Shown piece by piece: positions 17,778-25,888 of a stretch of DNA of 64,000 bases (position 1 is the stretch's first letter; each line of letters starts with the position of its first letter). The translations under genes and the position numbers were made by a program. Under the pieces are notes generated by a model. That model did no database searches and was not told where the DNA came from. It saw only the letters and a program-made list of their open reading frames with translations. The DNA lies in contig NZ_JAAGPD010000006.1 in the NCBI RefSeq assembly GCF_017104565.1, positions 1 to 64,000 of the forward strand, given 5' to 3'. This stretch comes from Paraburkholderia sp. Tr-20389 (GTDB lineage Bacteria; Pseudomonadota; Gammaproteobacteria; Burkholderiales; Burkholderiaceae).

Positions 17778-17903
17778 TGCGCGTGATCGTTTCCTGATTG
17801 CCTTCTGATCGCCTTGCGCTTGCGCGATGGTATGCACGTTTGTGCGTATACTCACTCGAAGAGCAATTTCGCGGCACATCGCAGTCATTCAGGAGCGAAG
17901 GTC

Positions 17904-18218
17904 ATGTTCATTGCAATGAACCGGTTCAAGGTGGCGCTGGGTTCGGAAGGCGCATTCGAGGAGGTGTGGACGACGCGGGACACGCATCTGAAGGATGTGC
18001 CGGGCTTCGTCGAGTTTCATCTGCTGAAGGGTCCGCAGCGCGAGGATCACGTGCTGTATTCGAGTCACACGGTGTGGGCGGATCGCGCGGCGTTCGAGGC
18101 ATGGACGCAATCCGAGGCGTTTCGCGCCGCGCATCGGAATGCGGGCGGTGAGACGCGCGCGCTCTATCTCGGCCATCCGGAATTCGAAGGATTCGAGGTG
18201 CTTCAGACGGTGAAGTGA
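17904..18218 (+). CDS. Antibiotic-biosynthesis-monooxygenase-fold protein (HmoA/IsdG-like)
   Basis: A 104-residue ferredoxin-like alpha-beta protein starting MFIAMNRFKV, with AGGAG at 17891. Pattern marks are the early Asn7, a central DVPGFVEFHLLKG and a W-x-x-x-x-AFEAW segment typical of ABM-domain proteins, including haem-degrading HmoA. The final GFEVLQTVK is also HmoA-like. Haem breakdown is a possibility rather than a conclusion. It ends 15 bases before the glycosidase gene and may be co-transcribed by proximity only. Confidence 0.8.
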   Translation: MFIAMNRFKVALGSEGAFEEVWTTRDTHLKDVPGFVEFHLLKGPQREDHVLYSSHTVWADRAAFEAWTQSEAFRAAHRNAGGETRALYLGHPEFEGFEVLQTVK

Positions 18219-18233
18219 TCGGCGAGGCGCGTC

Positions 18234-20183
18234 ATGCACGCTCATCACACATCGCTCGACATTCCGGACGCGCCCGTCTTGCGTGTGCAAGGCGATCGTC
18301 ATACGTTCGGCAATACCGCGATCGAACTGAACTGGATCATCGCGGACAGTGCGCTATGCAGCGTTTGCGTGGTCGATCCTGTGCATGGGCGCATGCTGCA
18401 GGTCGATGCGCCGTTCGTTCTCATGCTAGCGGATGGCAGCATGTTTGGCGCGGCCGAGTTGCGGCTCGTCGCGCCATTGCGCGAGGAAACGCTGTCTGCG
18501 GATATCGACGCGCTGCGTCAAGCCGAACGCCATGCAGGCCGGCGCGTAGTCGCGACGCTCAGTGACGGCGAGCGCCGCCTGCGTGTCGAATGGTGCGTCG
18601 AGCAGCGCGAGGGGGCGCCTTATCTACGCCAGCACCTGTCCGTCACTGCACTGCTGCGCGACGAGCACGTTACATCCATTGCGCTGCTACGGACTCACGC
18701 GCCGTCTGCCTGGAAAGCCGGCGACCTCGCAGCAGTACCTGTCGTCGACGGCAATGTCTATGTCGGCTTCGAGCTTCCGATGGCGGAAAGCGAAGTGCGC
18801 GACGGCATGGCCTGCTTCACCGTCACGCGCACACTGCCGCTCGAAAAAGGCAAGACGCTCGCGTATTCCGCTGTTGCAGGCGTGTTTCGCGAAGGCCAGT
18901 TGCGCCGCGATTTCGCAGCCTACATAGAGCGTGAACGGGCGCGGCCCTATCGTCCTTTCCTGCACTACAACTCCTGGTACGACATCGGTTTCCTCACGAC
19001 CTACACGCAGGATCAGGCCATCGACCGCATTCACACGATAGGCCACGAACTGCATGACAAGCGCGGCGTGCCACTCGATTCCTTCCTGTTCGACGACGGA
19101 TGGGATGATTACAGCGGTAGCTGGACGTTCAGCGATGCGTTTCCCGATAGCTTCATACCGTTGAAAGAGGCAGCGGCACGCTATGGCGCAGCACCCGGCG
19201 TGTGGCTGTCGCCGTGGGGCGGCTATGGACCTCCTCGAACGGAGCGCGTGACACGCGGCCGCGCGGCAGGTTACGAAACGGCCGGCGACGGCTTCGCGCT
19301 TTCAGGTCCAACGTACTATCGCCGCTTTCACGAAGTCGCGTTGGATCTGCTCACGAAACACGGCGTCAATCATTTCAAGCTCGACGGCACGGGCAACGCG
19401 AATAGGGTCGTCGCCGGCAGCCGCTTCAACAGCGATTGGGATGCAGCAATAGATCTCATCGACGACATGCGCCGCGCAAAGCGCGATGTATTCGTCAATC
19501 TGTCTACGGGCACGCAAGCGTCACCCTTCTGGCTGCGCTATGTCGACTCGATCTGGCGCGACGGCGCGGACTACGGTTTCGCCGGTAAAGGCAGCGAGCG
19601 CGAACGCTGGATCACGTATCGGGACGCGCAAACGTATCGCAATGTCGTGTGTCGAAGCCCGCTGTTTCCGCTCAATTCGCTGATGCTTCACGGCATCATT
19701 TATGCGCAGGCCAACACGCAACTCAACAGCGATCCCTCGCAAGCATTTGCGCACGAAGTGCATTCATACTTTGGCAGCGGGACGCAGTTGCAGGAACTGT
19801 ACGTCACGCCGTCGTTGCTGCATGCACGCGACTGGGATGCGCTCGCCGATGCTGCCCGCTGGGCGCGCGCTCATGCCGACGTTCTGCGCGATTGCCACTG
19901 GATCGGCGGCGCGCCGGATGAACTCGAGGTTTACGGCTGGGCTGCGTGGACGCCGTCCAAAGCGATCGTGACGCTGCGCAATCCGGATGATCTTGCGAAA
20001 GACTTCGTGCTCGATCTGCGAACACATCTCGAACTGCCGGATGGTATCGAAGGTCAGTTCAGCACGCGGTTTCCGTTTATCGAAGGCGATGTGAACGTTG
20101 CAACACGATGGGACGCGGAACGCCCGCAAGCCATACACCTCGATCCGTTTCAAGTGCTGACGCTCGAACTGTCGCCCGTCTAA
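18234..20183 (+). CDS. GH36/GH27-like alpha-galactosidase-type glycoside hydrolase
   Basis: A 649-residue protein with an N-terminal beta-sandwich region (~1-235), a (beta/alpha)8 barrel (~240-560) and a C-terminal beta domain. Clan GH-D features are present: HYNSWYDIGF opening the barrel, LFDDGWDDY (285-293), a WLSPWGGYG strand, FKLDGTG with the likely nucleophile Asp384, and YVDSIWRDGADYG with Asp443 or Asp446 as the acid/base candidate. Proteins like this are often misnamed enterotoxin in databases. There is no signal peptide, so it is probably cytoplasmic. It converges with a GH35 gene whose stop is only eight bases away, together suggesting breakdown of galactose-containing oligosaccharides. 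Confidence 0.75.
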   Translation: MHAHHTSLDIPDAPVLRVQGDRHTFGNTAIELNWIIADSALCSVCVVDPVHGRMLQVDAPFVLMLADGSMFGAAELRLVAPLREETLSADIDALRQAERHAGRRVVATLSDGERRLRVEWCVEQREGAPYLRQHLSVTALLRDEHVTSIALLRTHAPSAWKAGDLAAVPVVDGNVYVGFELPMAESEVRDGMACFTVTRTLPLEKGKTLAYSAVAGVFREGQLRRDFAAYIERERARPYRPFLHYNSWYDIGFLTTYTQDQAIDRIHTIGHELHDKRGVPLDSFLFDDGWDDYSGSWTFSDAFPDSFIPLKEAAARYGAAPGVWLSPWGGYGPPRTERVTRGRAAGYETAGDGFALSGPTYYRRFHEVALDLLTKHGVNHFKLDGTGNANRVVAGSRFNSDWDAAIDLIDDMRRAKRDVFVNLSTGTQASPFWLRYVDSIWRDGADYGFAGKGSERERWITYRDAQTYRNVVCRSPLFPLNSLMLHGIIYAQANTQLNSDPSQAFAHEVHSYFGSGTQLQELYVTPSLLHARDWDALADAARWARAHADVLRDCHWIGGAPDELEVYGWAAWTPSKAIVTLRNPDDLAKDFVLDLRTHLELPDGIEGQFSTRFPFIEGDVNVATRWDAERPQAIHLDPFQVLTLELSPV

Positions 20184-20191
20184 CGGCTACG

Positions 20192-22084
20192 CTACGAAAG
20201 AGACGACGCGAGACTCACAGGCTTCGCCTCGGTCTGGTGCAAATCGAAGATCAATACGGTGTTGTCACCTGGCTTCAACCATGGTGCCGGGCAATAGAGC
20301 CGCATCTGCGGGCCGATATGCCAGTATCGCCCGAGATTGCGCCCATTGACCCACACGATGCCTTTGGTCCATTCGCTCATGTCCAGATAGACATCACCGA
20401 CGGCATCGATCGGCAGCGTCGCCACGAAGAACATGCCCGGCTTGTTCGGCCTGGAACAGACGGGCCGCAAGCTCTCGATGAACGAAGCATCCATTGGCAA
20501 AAGCACGACTTCCCAGCCGTCTGGAATCTCGCTCGCGCCAGACGCGTCATGAATGACGACGGGATCGACTATGCCCTTGCGATCGATCATCGAATGCCCG
20601 TAATTCACCCGGCCCATGCCTTCGACGAGTATCTCCAGCACAGCCGCCTCTTGCTGACGGGACGATGCATCAGGCAATGCGACCGGCCGGCGACGCATTA
20701 TTTTCCGTGGCGAAGCCAGATCCTCCTGTACACGCGCGCGCGACACTGCACCCGCGTACTGATCGCCGACGAAAACGGTCGCGTAATCGTGAACATCCCC
20801 AATGTCCAGCGCACCGCCCGCATAGCGCGCCAGTTTCTTCCGATACAGCACGAAGCCGAATGCCTGGCCATACATCTCGAAAGGCTGCGGCTGCATCGTG
20901 TCCGCGAGCGGAAGCGCAGCGGGAAGATTGTCCCAGAGGGACGCATACCGTCGCGGCATCAATCGGCGAACGCCGTTCGAATCCATCGCGGGAATCGTTG
21001 CGATGGGCGCGGGCACATCGGGCAACGGCGTCGAAAGATATCGCGCGATGATGCTGCGGTACGCCATGTAACGCGCGGTCGCCACGCCCTGCTCGCTGAT
21101 CGGCGCGGCGTAGTCGTAACTCGTGATGTCGGGCTGATATTCGTCCGAGTCCACGTCTACGTTCGCGCCCGCGTAAAAGCCGAAGCTCGTGCCGCCATGA
21201 ATCACGTAAAGATTGAACGACTGGTTCTTGCGCATCAACTCATCGAGCGTGGCGGACAGATCGACGGATGTGCCCTGGAATACGCTGTCGCCCCAATGCG
21301 TGAGCCACCCCGGATAGACCTCGCCCGCCATGGCCGGCACGGAAGGAAAGACCTTGCGCACCGCGTCGATCTGCGCCGCGTTGCCGTTGCTCAACGCGAT
21401 CGCGCCATCCGCAACATACGAGAGGTTCTGTTGCAGCTGCACGAGGCCGTCTTCCGTATAGAACGGTCCGTGGATGCCGCCGCGAATCCACAACTGCCTG
21501 AGTTCCTCCAGATAAGCCGGATTGCTGTCGAACGAACCGAACTCGTTCTCGATCTGGATCATCAGGATCGGGCCACCGTTCTCCGCCATCAACGGCCGCA
21601 CGCGAGGAACGAGTTCGTCGATGTAACGCTCGACAGCGCGCATATAACGCGCGTCGCTCGCGTAATCCGTGCGTAGGCGGATATCCGGGTGTTTCAGCAG
21701 ATACGACGGAATGCCACCCAGATCCCATTCGGCGCATACGTAGGGTCCCGGCCTGAATAGCACCCACATGTTCTCCGCCTGGCAAAGGCGGATGAAGCCT
21801 TCGATGTCGCGATTGTCGCTCTGGAAGTCGAATGCGCCCTCGCGCATCTCGTGATAATTCCACATCACGTATAGCGCGATGGTGTTCATCCCCATCGCCT
21901 TTGCCATCTGAATGCGGTGCAGCCAGTACTCGACGGGAATGCGCGCGGGATGCAATTCGCCGCTGCGGATCTGAAACGGCTTGCCGTTCAGCAGGAAGCC
22001 GTCGCCGTTCGGGGCGAAGCTGAACACATGCGGACCGTTTGGTCCGTCAGCACCCGGACTTTGCGTCGTTGTGAGCTTCGTCAT
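20192..22084 (-). CDS. GH35 beta-galactosidase
   Basis: A 630-residue enzyme with the GH35 barrel at ~25-360. The family signature GGPILMIQIENEFG ends with the acid/base Glu181, and the nucleophile is Glu255 in PAMAGEVYPGW. The substrate-pocket segments FRPGPYVCAEWDLGG and VIHGGTSFGFYAGAN are intact. C-terminal beta domains close with VWVNGRNLGRYWHIGPQ, the usual GH35 jelly-roll motif. No signal peptide is seen, so it acts on imported galactosides. The start ATG has AGGAG about 12 bases upstream. No sugar transporter is adjacent. Confidence 0.92.
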   Translation of the reverse strand: MTKLTTTQSPGADGPNGPHVFSFAPNGDGFLLNGKPFQIRSGELHPARIPVEYWLHRIQMAKAMGMNTIALYVMWNYHEMREGAFDFQSDNRDIEGFIRLCQAENMWVLFRPGPYVCAEWDLGGIPSYLLKHPDIRLRTDYASDARYMRAVERYIDELVPRVRPLMAENGGPILMIQIENEFGSFDSNPAYLEELRQLWIRGGIHGPFYTEDGLVQLQQNLSYVADGAIALSNGNAAQIDAVRKVFPSVPAMAGEVYPGWLTHWGDSVFQGTSVDLSATLDELMRKNQSFNLYVIHGGTSFGFYAGANVDVDSDEYQPDITSYDYAAPISEQGVATARYMAYRSIIARYLSTPLPDVPAPIATIPAMDSNGVRRLMPRRYASLWDNLPAALPLADTMQPQPFEMYGQAFGFVLYRKKLARYAGGALDIGDVHDYATVFVGDQYAGAVSRARVQEDLASPRKIMRRRPVALPDASSRQQEAAVLEILVEGMGRVNYGHSMIDRKGIVDPVVIHDASGASEIPDGWEVVLLPMDASFIESLRPVCSRPNKPGMFFVATLPIDAVGDVYLDMSEWTKGIVWVNGRNLGRYWHIGPQMRLYCPAPWLKPGDNTVLIFDLHQTEAKPVSLASSLS

Positions 22085-22292
22085 GTGCGCGGCTGCTCCT
22101 GTCTTCAGTAGCGGTTACCCACGACTAATAATCCAAACCCTACTCATGCGATGTTTTATGCCCGATGCGTAATATTGCGCCATTCTTCCGCGCTATTACA
22201 TTGCCTTTCGTATCGGGAAAAAATTTCTGATCGCCATTATGCTATAACCGGAAGTGAGCCAAATTAGCGATCACTCTGATCTCAAACGCGAT

Positions 22293-22712
22293 ATGGCATA
22301 TTACTATGTCGAACCCGAAGTAGCGGGCGGCCTTGGAAAGCACACCGTGCTGGATTCAAGCGTCCATCCGCCAGCCATTACTAAACTGCATTACCGGATT
22401 ATCAATTGGCTAGGCGATGCGCTGCTGGAAAGTTTTCCCGCCCTCATCGTCACGCGCGAAGCTGCAAGCGCGCTGAATGAAGCCAACGCGAGCGGCTATG
22501 AGTGCCGCGAACTCGAATTGACGGTCAGCGACTCGTTTAGAGAAATCTATCCGGAGCGTAGATTGCCGGAGTTTCTCTGGCTATCGGTGACAGGCGTGGC
22601 AGGACACAACGACCTCGGCATTGCCCACGATTCGCGACTCGTGGTGTCCGAACGCGTACTCGATATGCTGAAGGCATTCGGGCTGAATCACGCCATCGTC
22701 GAGAATTACTGA
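22293..22712 (+). CDS. Immunity-protein-like (Imm11/DUF1629-type) hypothetical
   Basis: A soluble 139-residue protein starting MAYYYVEPEVAGGLGKHT if the ATG at 22293 is used; a GTG at 22254 would add 13 residues. Neither has a strong ribosome site. The opening VEPEVAGGLG, SVHPP and WLGDALLESFP resemble immunity proteins found beside polymorphic toxins in Proteobacteria; this family assignment is from memory and tentative. No toxin gene is next to it: upstream is the divergent beta-galactosidase, downstream a small repeat and terminator. It could be an orphan immunity gene. Local base composition is lower in GC than the surroundings, which fits acquisition by transfer. Confidence 0.6.
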   Translation: MAYYYVEPEVAGGLGKHTVLDSSVHPPAITKLHYRIINWLGDALLESFPALIVTREAASALNEANASGYECRELELTVSDSFREIYPERRLPEFLWLSVTGVAGHNDLGIAHDSRLVVSERVLDMLKAFGLNHAIVENY

Positions 22713-22751
22713 AGCGGTCGGCAGACCGCTAAAAAGTCCACCAGGAGTCCA

Positions 22752-22795
22752 CTAAAGGCCAGCTTAAGGCCCGCTAAAGGCCCGCTAAAGGCCCG
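22752..22795 (+). repeat. 11-bp tandem repeat, four units
   Basis: CTAAAGGCCCG-type units at 22752, 22763, 22774 and 22785, the last two identical and the first two with one change each, then a partial CTAAA. It lies between the immunity-like gene and a terminator and encodes nothing. Such short arrays are prone to slippage. Confidence 0.85.
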
Positions 22796-22809
22796 CTAAA
22801 AAACCAAAA

Positions 22810-22848
22810 GCCCGTCGTACTGACGGGCCCCCGGTTGCCTTTTTTGGA
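22810..22848. terminator. Bidirectional intrinsic terminator
   Basis: GCCCGTC (22810-22816) pairs perfectly with GACGGGC (22822-22828) around GTACT. On the minus strand it is followed at once by TTTTGGTTTTTT, a strong terminator for the ompW-like gene. On the plus strand a CCTTTTTTGG tract follows about ten bases later and may end the immunity-like transcript. Confidence 0.8.
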
Positions 22849-22870
22849 AAACAACGAAGTCAGGTTTTCT

Positions 22871-23602
22871 TTAGAAGCGATACCCGACCGATACAAATGA
22901 AACAATAGGATCGACGTGAATCTTCGACGTGCTCGTCACTGTGCCGACTGCCGCCGAATGCGTGGTCAGTGTTGCGCGCGTCGACAGCCACATATACGAC
23001 AGCGAGACACCCGCTGACCAGTGTTTGTCGAAGTTATACGTGAAGCCTGCGTTGATGACGGGCGCGAACGAACTGCTCAGTTTCGCCGTCGTCTGACCTT
23101 CCAGCGCCGTGCCGTACGTCGACGAGTAGAGGAATGCGCCGCTCGACATCGCCGAACTGAGCTTCACGCCGCTATACCAGACATACGCCGCGCCCGCGCC
23201 GAGATACGGACGGAAATGGCTTTGCGCGTCGTTGAAATAGTATTTCAGCAACAGCGTCGGGCTCCATTCATACGCCTTGCCCAACTCGCCGAGCCCCGAG
23301 AGGGTGCCCGTTCCCGACAGCGTGAACTTCGGCGGCACGCCGAACACACCTTCGACTGCGATGTGATCGGTGACGAAATACGTCGCCGTGAAGCCGATCG
23401 TATCGGCGCCGTCGATATCCGCGCCCGAGCCGCTCGCAGTCGTCGTCGTGCCGGCCGCGGTGATGCTGAAAGGCTGGCTCGACACCTGCGGCGCCAGATG
23501 AAACCAGCCGACGTTCGCAACGAAACTGCCCGCGCTCTGTGCATGCGCGGCCGTGCCCGTCAACAGCGCGGCCGCAATGGCAATGGCCCGGTATGGCCTC
23601 AT
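22871..23602 (-). CDS. ompW: OmpW-family outer membrane protein
   Basis: A 243-residue protein with a signal peptide (MRPYRAIAIAAALLTGTAAHA). The mature sequence has the OmpW pattern: GSFVANVGWFHLAPQ at the start, TIGFTATYFVTDHIAVEGV, LLKYYFNDAQSHFRPYLGAG, HWSAGVSLSYMWL and the terminal VSVGYRF ending in Phe. It should form an eight-stranded barrel transporting small hydrophobic molecules. The start is fixed by GGAGGAG just ahead of the second ATG. It has its own terminator, so it is probably a single-gene unit. Confidence 0.93.
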   Translation of the reverse strand: MRPYRAIAIAAALLTGTAAHAQSAGSFVANVGWFHLAPQVSSQPFSITAAGTTTTASGSGADIDGADTIGFTATYFVTDHIAVEGVFGVPPKFTLSGTGTLSGLGELGKAYEWSPTLLLKYYFNDAQSHFRPYLGAGAAYVWYSGVKLSSAMSSGAFLYSSTYGTALEGQTTAKLSSSFAPVINAGFTYNFDKHWSAGVSLSYMWLSTRATLTTHSAAVGTVTSTSKIHVDPIVSFVSVGYRF

Positions 23603-23726
23603 CGTCTCCTCCATTGTTGTGTGGGTCTGGAGGCGATTCTATGCGCACGACCGTTCGAATCGATACGATAAGTCTGGTGAATGGGCTCTGGAATTTGGTA
23701 AGGATTGACTGCGCCGCGTAATCCCT

Positions 23727-24491
23727 TCAGCCCGCCAGCTCGCGATGCAGCGCCAGATATTCCTGTGTGAGTTTGTGCTTCGGATCGAGATGGATCACGG
23801 GCTTGGCATGCTGATGCGACTCGCGGATCTTCACGGACGACGACAGTCGCGAACCGAGCACGGGCAGCCCTTCGCTCACCAGTTCGTCGACCAGCTGCTG
23901 AGGCAGGCTCGCGCGCGGCTGGAACTGGTTGATCACGATCCCTTCGACATGCAGCGCATCGTTGTGGTCCTGCTGGATCTCTTTCACGTTGTCGAGCAGC
24001 GTGTAGAGCGCACGCCGCGAGAAGTCGTCGCAGTCGAACGGAATCAGACAGCGTTCGACTGCGATCAGCGCGGAGCGCGTGTAGAAATTCAACGCGGGCG
24101 GCGTATCGATGTAGATCGCGTCGTACATGTCCAGTTCATTGAGCGCATCGCGCAGCTTGTAGATCTTGTAGCGCGATTCGAGCTTGCCGTGCAGCGTATC
24201 GAGATCCGGGTGCGCGGGCATGATGTCGAGATTCTCGAATGGCGTCGCATGGATGAACGACGTCACGTCGATCGGCTTGAAGCTGAACGTCAACGCGGTT
24301 TCGAAGAAACCCGCCACGTTGGGATGCACATCACTGGCCTGCGAGCCCAGCAGATACTGGCTCGAATTGCCTTGCGCATCCAGATCGATGACGAGTGTAC
24401 GCAAGCCCTCGCTGGCGCTGATGGCCGCCAGATTGCACACGATGGTCGATTTGCCGACACCACCTTTCTGATTGAATACGACGCGCCGCAT
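23727..24491 (-). CDS. ParA-family ATPase (orphan)
   Basis: A 254-residue P-loop ATPase beginning MRRVVFNQKGGVGKST, the deviant Walker A motif with its signature lysine. Switch regions follow: VIDLDAQGNSS and YIDTPPALNFYTR. Conserved C-terminal features include VEGIVINQFQPRASLP and RESHQHAKPVIHLDPKHKLTQEY. The start at 24491 has GAGGGG upstream; the longer open frame is unsupported. Proteins of this group position plasmids, chromosomes or large protein cargo. There is no parB next door, so it is either an orphan positioning factor or acts with a distant partner. Confidence 0.88.
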   Translation of the reverse strand: MRRVVFNQKGGVGKSTIVCNLAAISASEGLRTLVIDLDAQGNSSQYLLGSQASDVHPNVAGFFETALTFSFKPIDVTSFIHATPFENLDIMPAHPDLDTLHGKLESRYKIYKLRDALNELDMYDAIYIDTPPALNFYTRSALIAVERCLIPFDCDDFSRRALYTLLDNVKEIQQDHNDALHVEGIVINQFQPRASLPQQLVDELVSEGLPVLGSRLSSSVKIRESHQHAKPVIHLDPKHKLTQEYLALHRELAG

Positions 24492-24716
24492 GTGTCCCCT
24501 CTTCCCTGTCGATCTGCCTGAAAAACCAGCAGCATACATCAGCCACATTACCGGCCGAAGCACGCCGGACAGCACGGGCGTGACCTGCCTCGTAGGAGAC
24601 GATTTCATCGGCTAGAATCGTTTCACGTGCATACCGGCCGCACGGCCTCCGCGCGCGCCGCGCGGGCATTCACCATGCTGCGTGCTGTTGGTGCACAACT
24701 TCATGTGGAGGTCACG

Positions 24717-24932
24717 ATGAAAGCAGACGAAAAGGCTGACGTACGCGCCTTCGTGCAAACGGCCGAACAGGCGGGCGACTATGTGTGGGTGATCGCACTC
24801 GTCGATTTCGGCGCACGCGAAGTAAAACGCACGATCGTTTCCGACGAAACATACAAGAACCGCGCGGCCGCAAAAGACGCAGGCGAAGCACGCCTGAAAG
24901 CACTCGAAGAAGACCGTCACGCGCACGCATAG
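24717..24932 (+). CDS. Small conserved-looking hypothetical protein
   Basis: A 71-residue charged protein (MKADEKADVRAFVQTAEQAG..., ending ALEEDRHAHA) with a strong GGAGGT at 24707-24712. A central YVWVIALVDFGAREVKRTIV beta-like stretch is followed by a helical Lys/Ala/Glu tail. I do not recognise a family. It is divergent from the ParA gene, with their starts about 225 bases apart. Confidence 0.6.
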   Translation: MKADEKADVRAFVQTAEQAGDYVWVIALVDFGAREVKRTIVSDETYKNRAAAKDAGEARLKALEEDRHAHA

Positions 24933-25064
24933 CCTCATTGCCGGTTTCCCTCCGCCACAGCGGAGATAGACAAGTCCCGACGACCTGCTCGAAGCCGGCA
25001 GCGGCTTCGACGGTTCGTCGAATCGCGGATTCATCAGATTCACGACGAGTGACGGGCATCGGGC

Positions 25065-25871
25065 ATGTCGCTGATTACGTTATGCATTCGCATCGCGCTC
25101 GCGGCCTATGTGGTCGCGCTGGTCGCGCTTTACTTCATGCAGGACCGCATGCTGCTGCCCGCGTCGCTCGACGCCGCCGGTCCGCCGACAGGCCATCATG
25201 CCGGCTACGACGTCAAGCCGTGGCGAGCCAATGGCGAATATGCGGGGTATCTCGTCACGCCTGACACCGCGCAGCCGCGCGGCACGTTCATGGTCTTCCA
25301 CGGCAATGCGGAAACGGCGGAAAACAAGTTGCCGCTCGCTGAGATCTTCGTGCACGACGGTTATCGCGTCGTCGTGGTCGAGTATCCGGGGCAAGGAAGC
25401 CGTCAAGGCAAGCGCACGATGCTGGCGGCGCTGGCCGCATCGCGGGACGCACTAGGTGCGGTGCATGCGCAATGGCCCGGACGTGTTTATCTCGTGGGCG
25501 AATCGCTGGGCGCCGGGATGGCTGCGCAAGCCATCAAAGGCAATGAAGCCACCGTGGCAGGCGTCGCGCTCATCACGCCATGGGACTCGCTCGCGAGCGT
25601 CGCCTCGACGCATTACCCGATATTCCCCGTGCGCTGGATGCTGCACGATCCATTCGATTCCGTCGCCGCGCTCGCCCACTATGACGGGCCGCTCGTCGTG
25701 ATCGGCGCGCAGCAGGACACGCTGATTCCCATCAGCCATGCGCAACGGCTGGCGGGCACGCATCCCGGCGCGCATCTGATGTTGTTGCCCGACGCGAATC
25801 ACGAAGACTGGTTCGGCGCGATGAACGACGCGCACTGGCATCAGGTGCTTCGCTGGATGCGGGCGGACTGA
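25065..25871 (+). CDS. Membrane-anchored alpha/beta hydrolase
   Basis: A 268-residue alpha/beta hydrolase. An N-terminal hydrophobic helix (LCIRIALAAYVVALVALYFM) probably anchors it in the inner membrane. The oxyanion region is FHGNAETAENK, the nucleophile elbow is GESLG with its Ser, and Asp (AQQDTLIPISHA) and His (DANHEDWF) complete the triad. The layout matches the ABHD/YsgA-like family of small lipases and esterases of unknown substrate. It is tail-to-tail with an aminotransferase gene. Confidence 0.87.
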   Translation: MSLITLCIRIALAAYVVALVALYFMQDRMLLPASLDAAGPPTGHHAGYDVKPWRANGEYAGYLVTPDTAQPRGTFMVFHGNAETAENKLPLAEIFVHDGYRVVVVEYPGQGSRQGKRTMLAALAASRDALGAVHAQWPGRVYLVGESLGAGMAAQAIKGNEATVAGVALITPWDSLASVASTHYPIFPVRWMLHDPFDSVAALAHYDGPLVVIGAQQDTLIPISHAQRLAGTHPGAHLMLLPDANHEDWFGAMNDAHWHQVLRWMRAD

Positions 25872-25888
25872 GCGGCTGTAGCGGCTTG

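Noticed and set aside
24620-24635. Complete parS site
   Set aside because: Only the left half and centre match; four or more mismatches on the right side.
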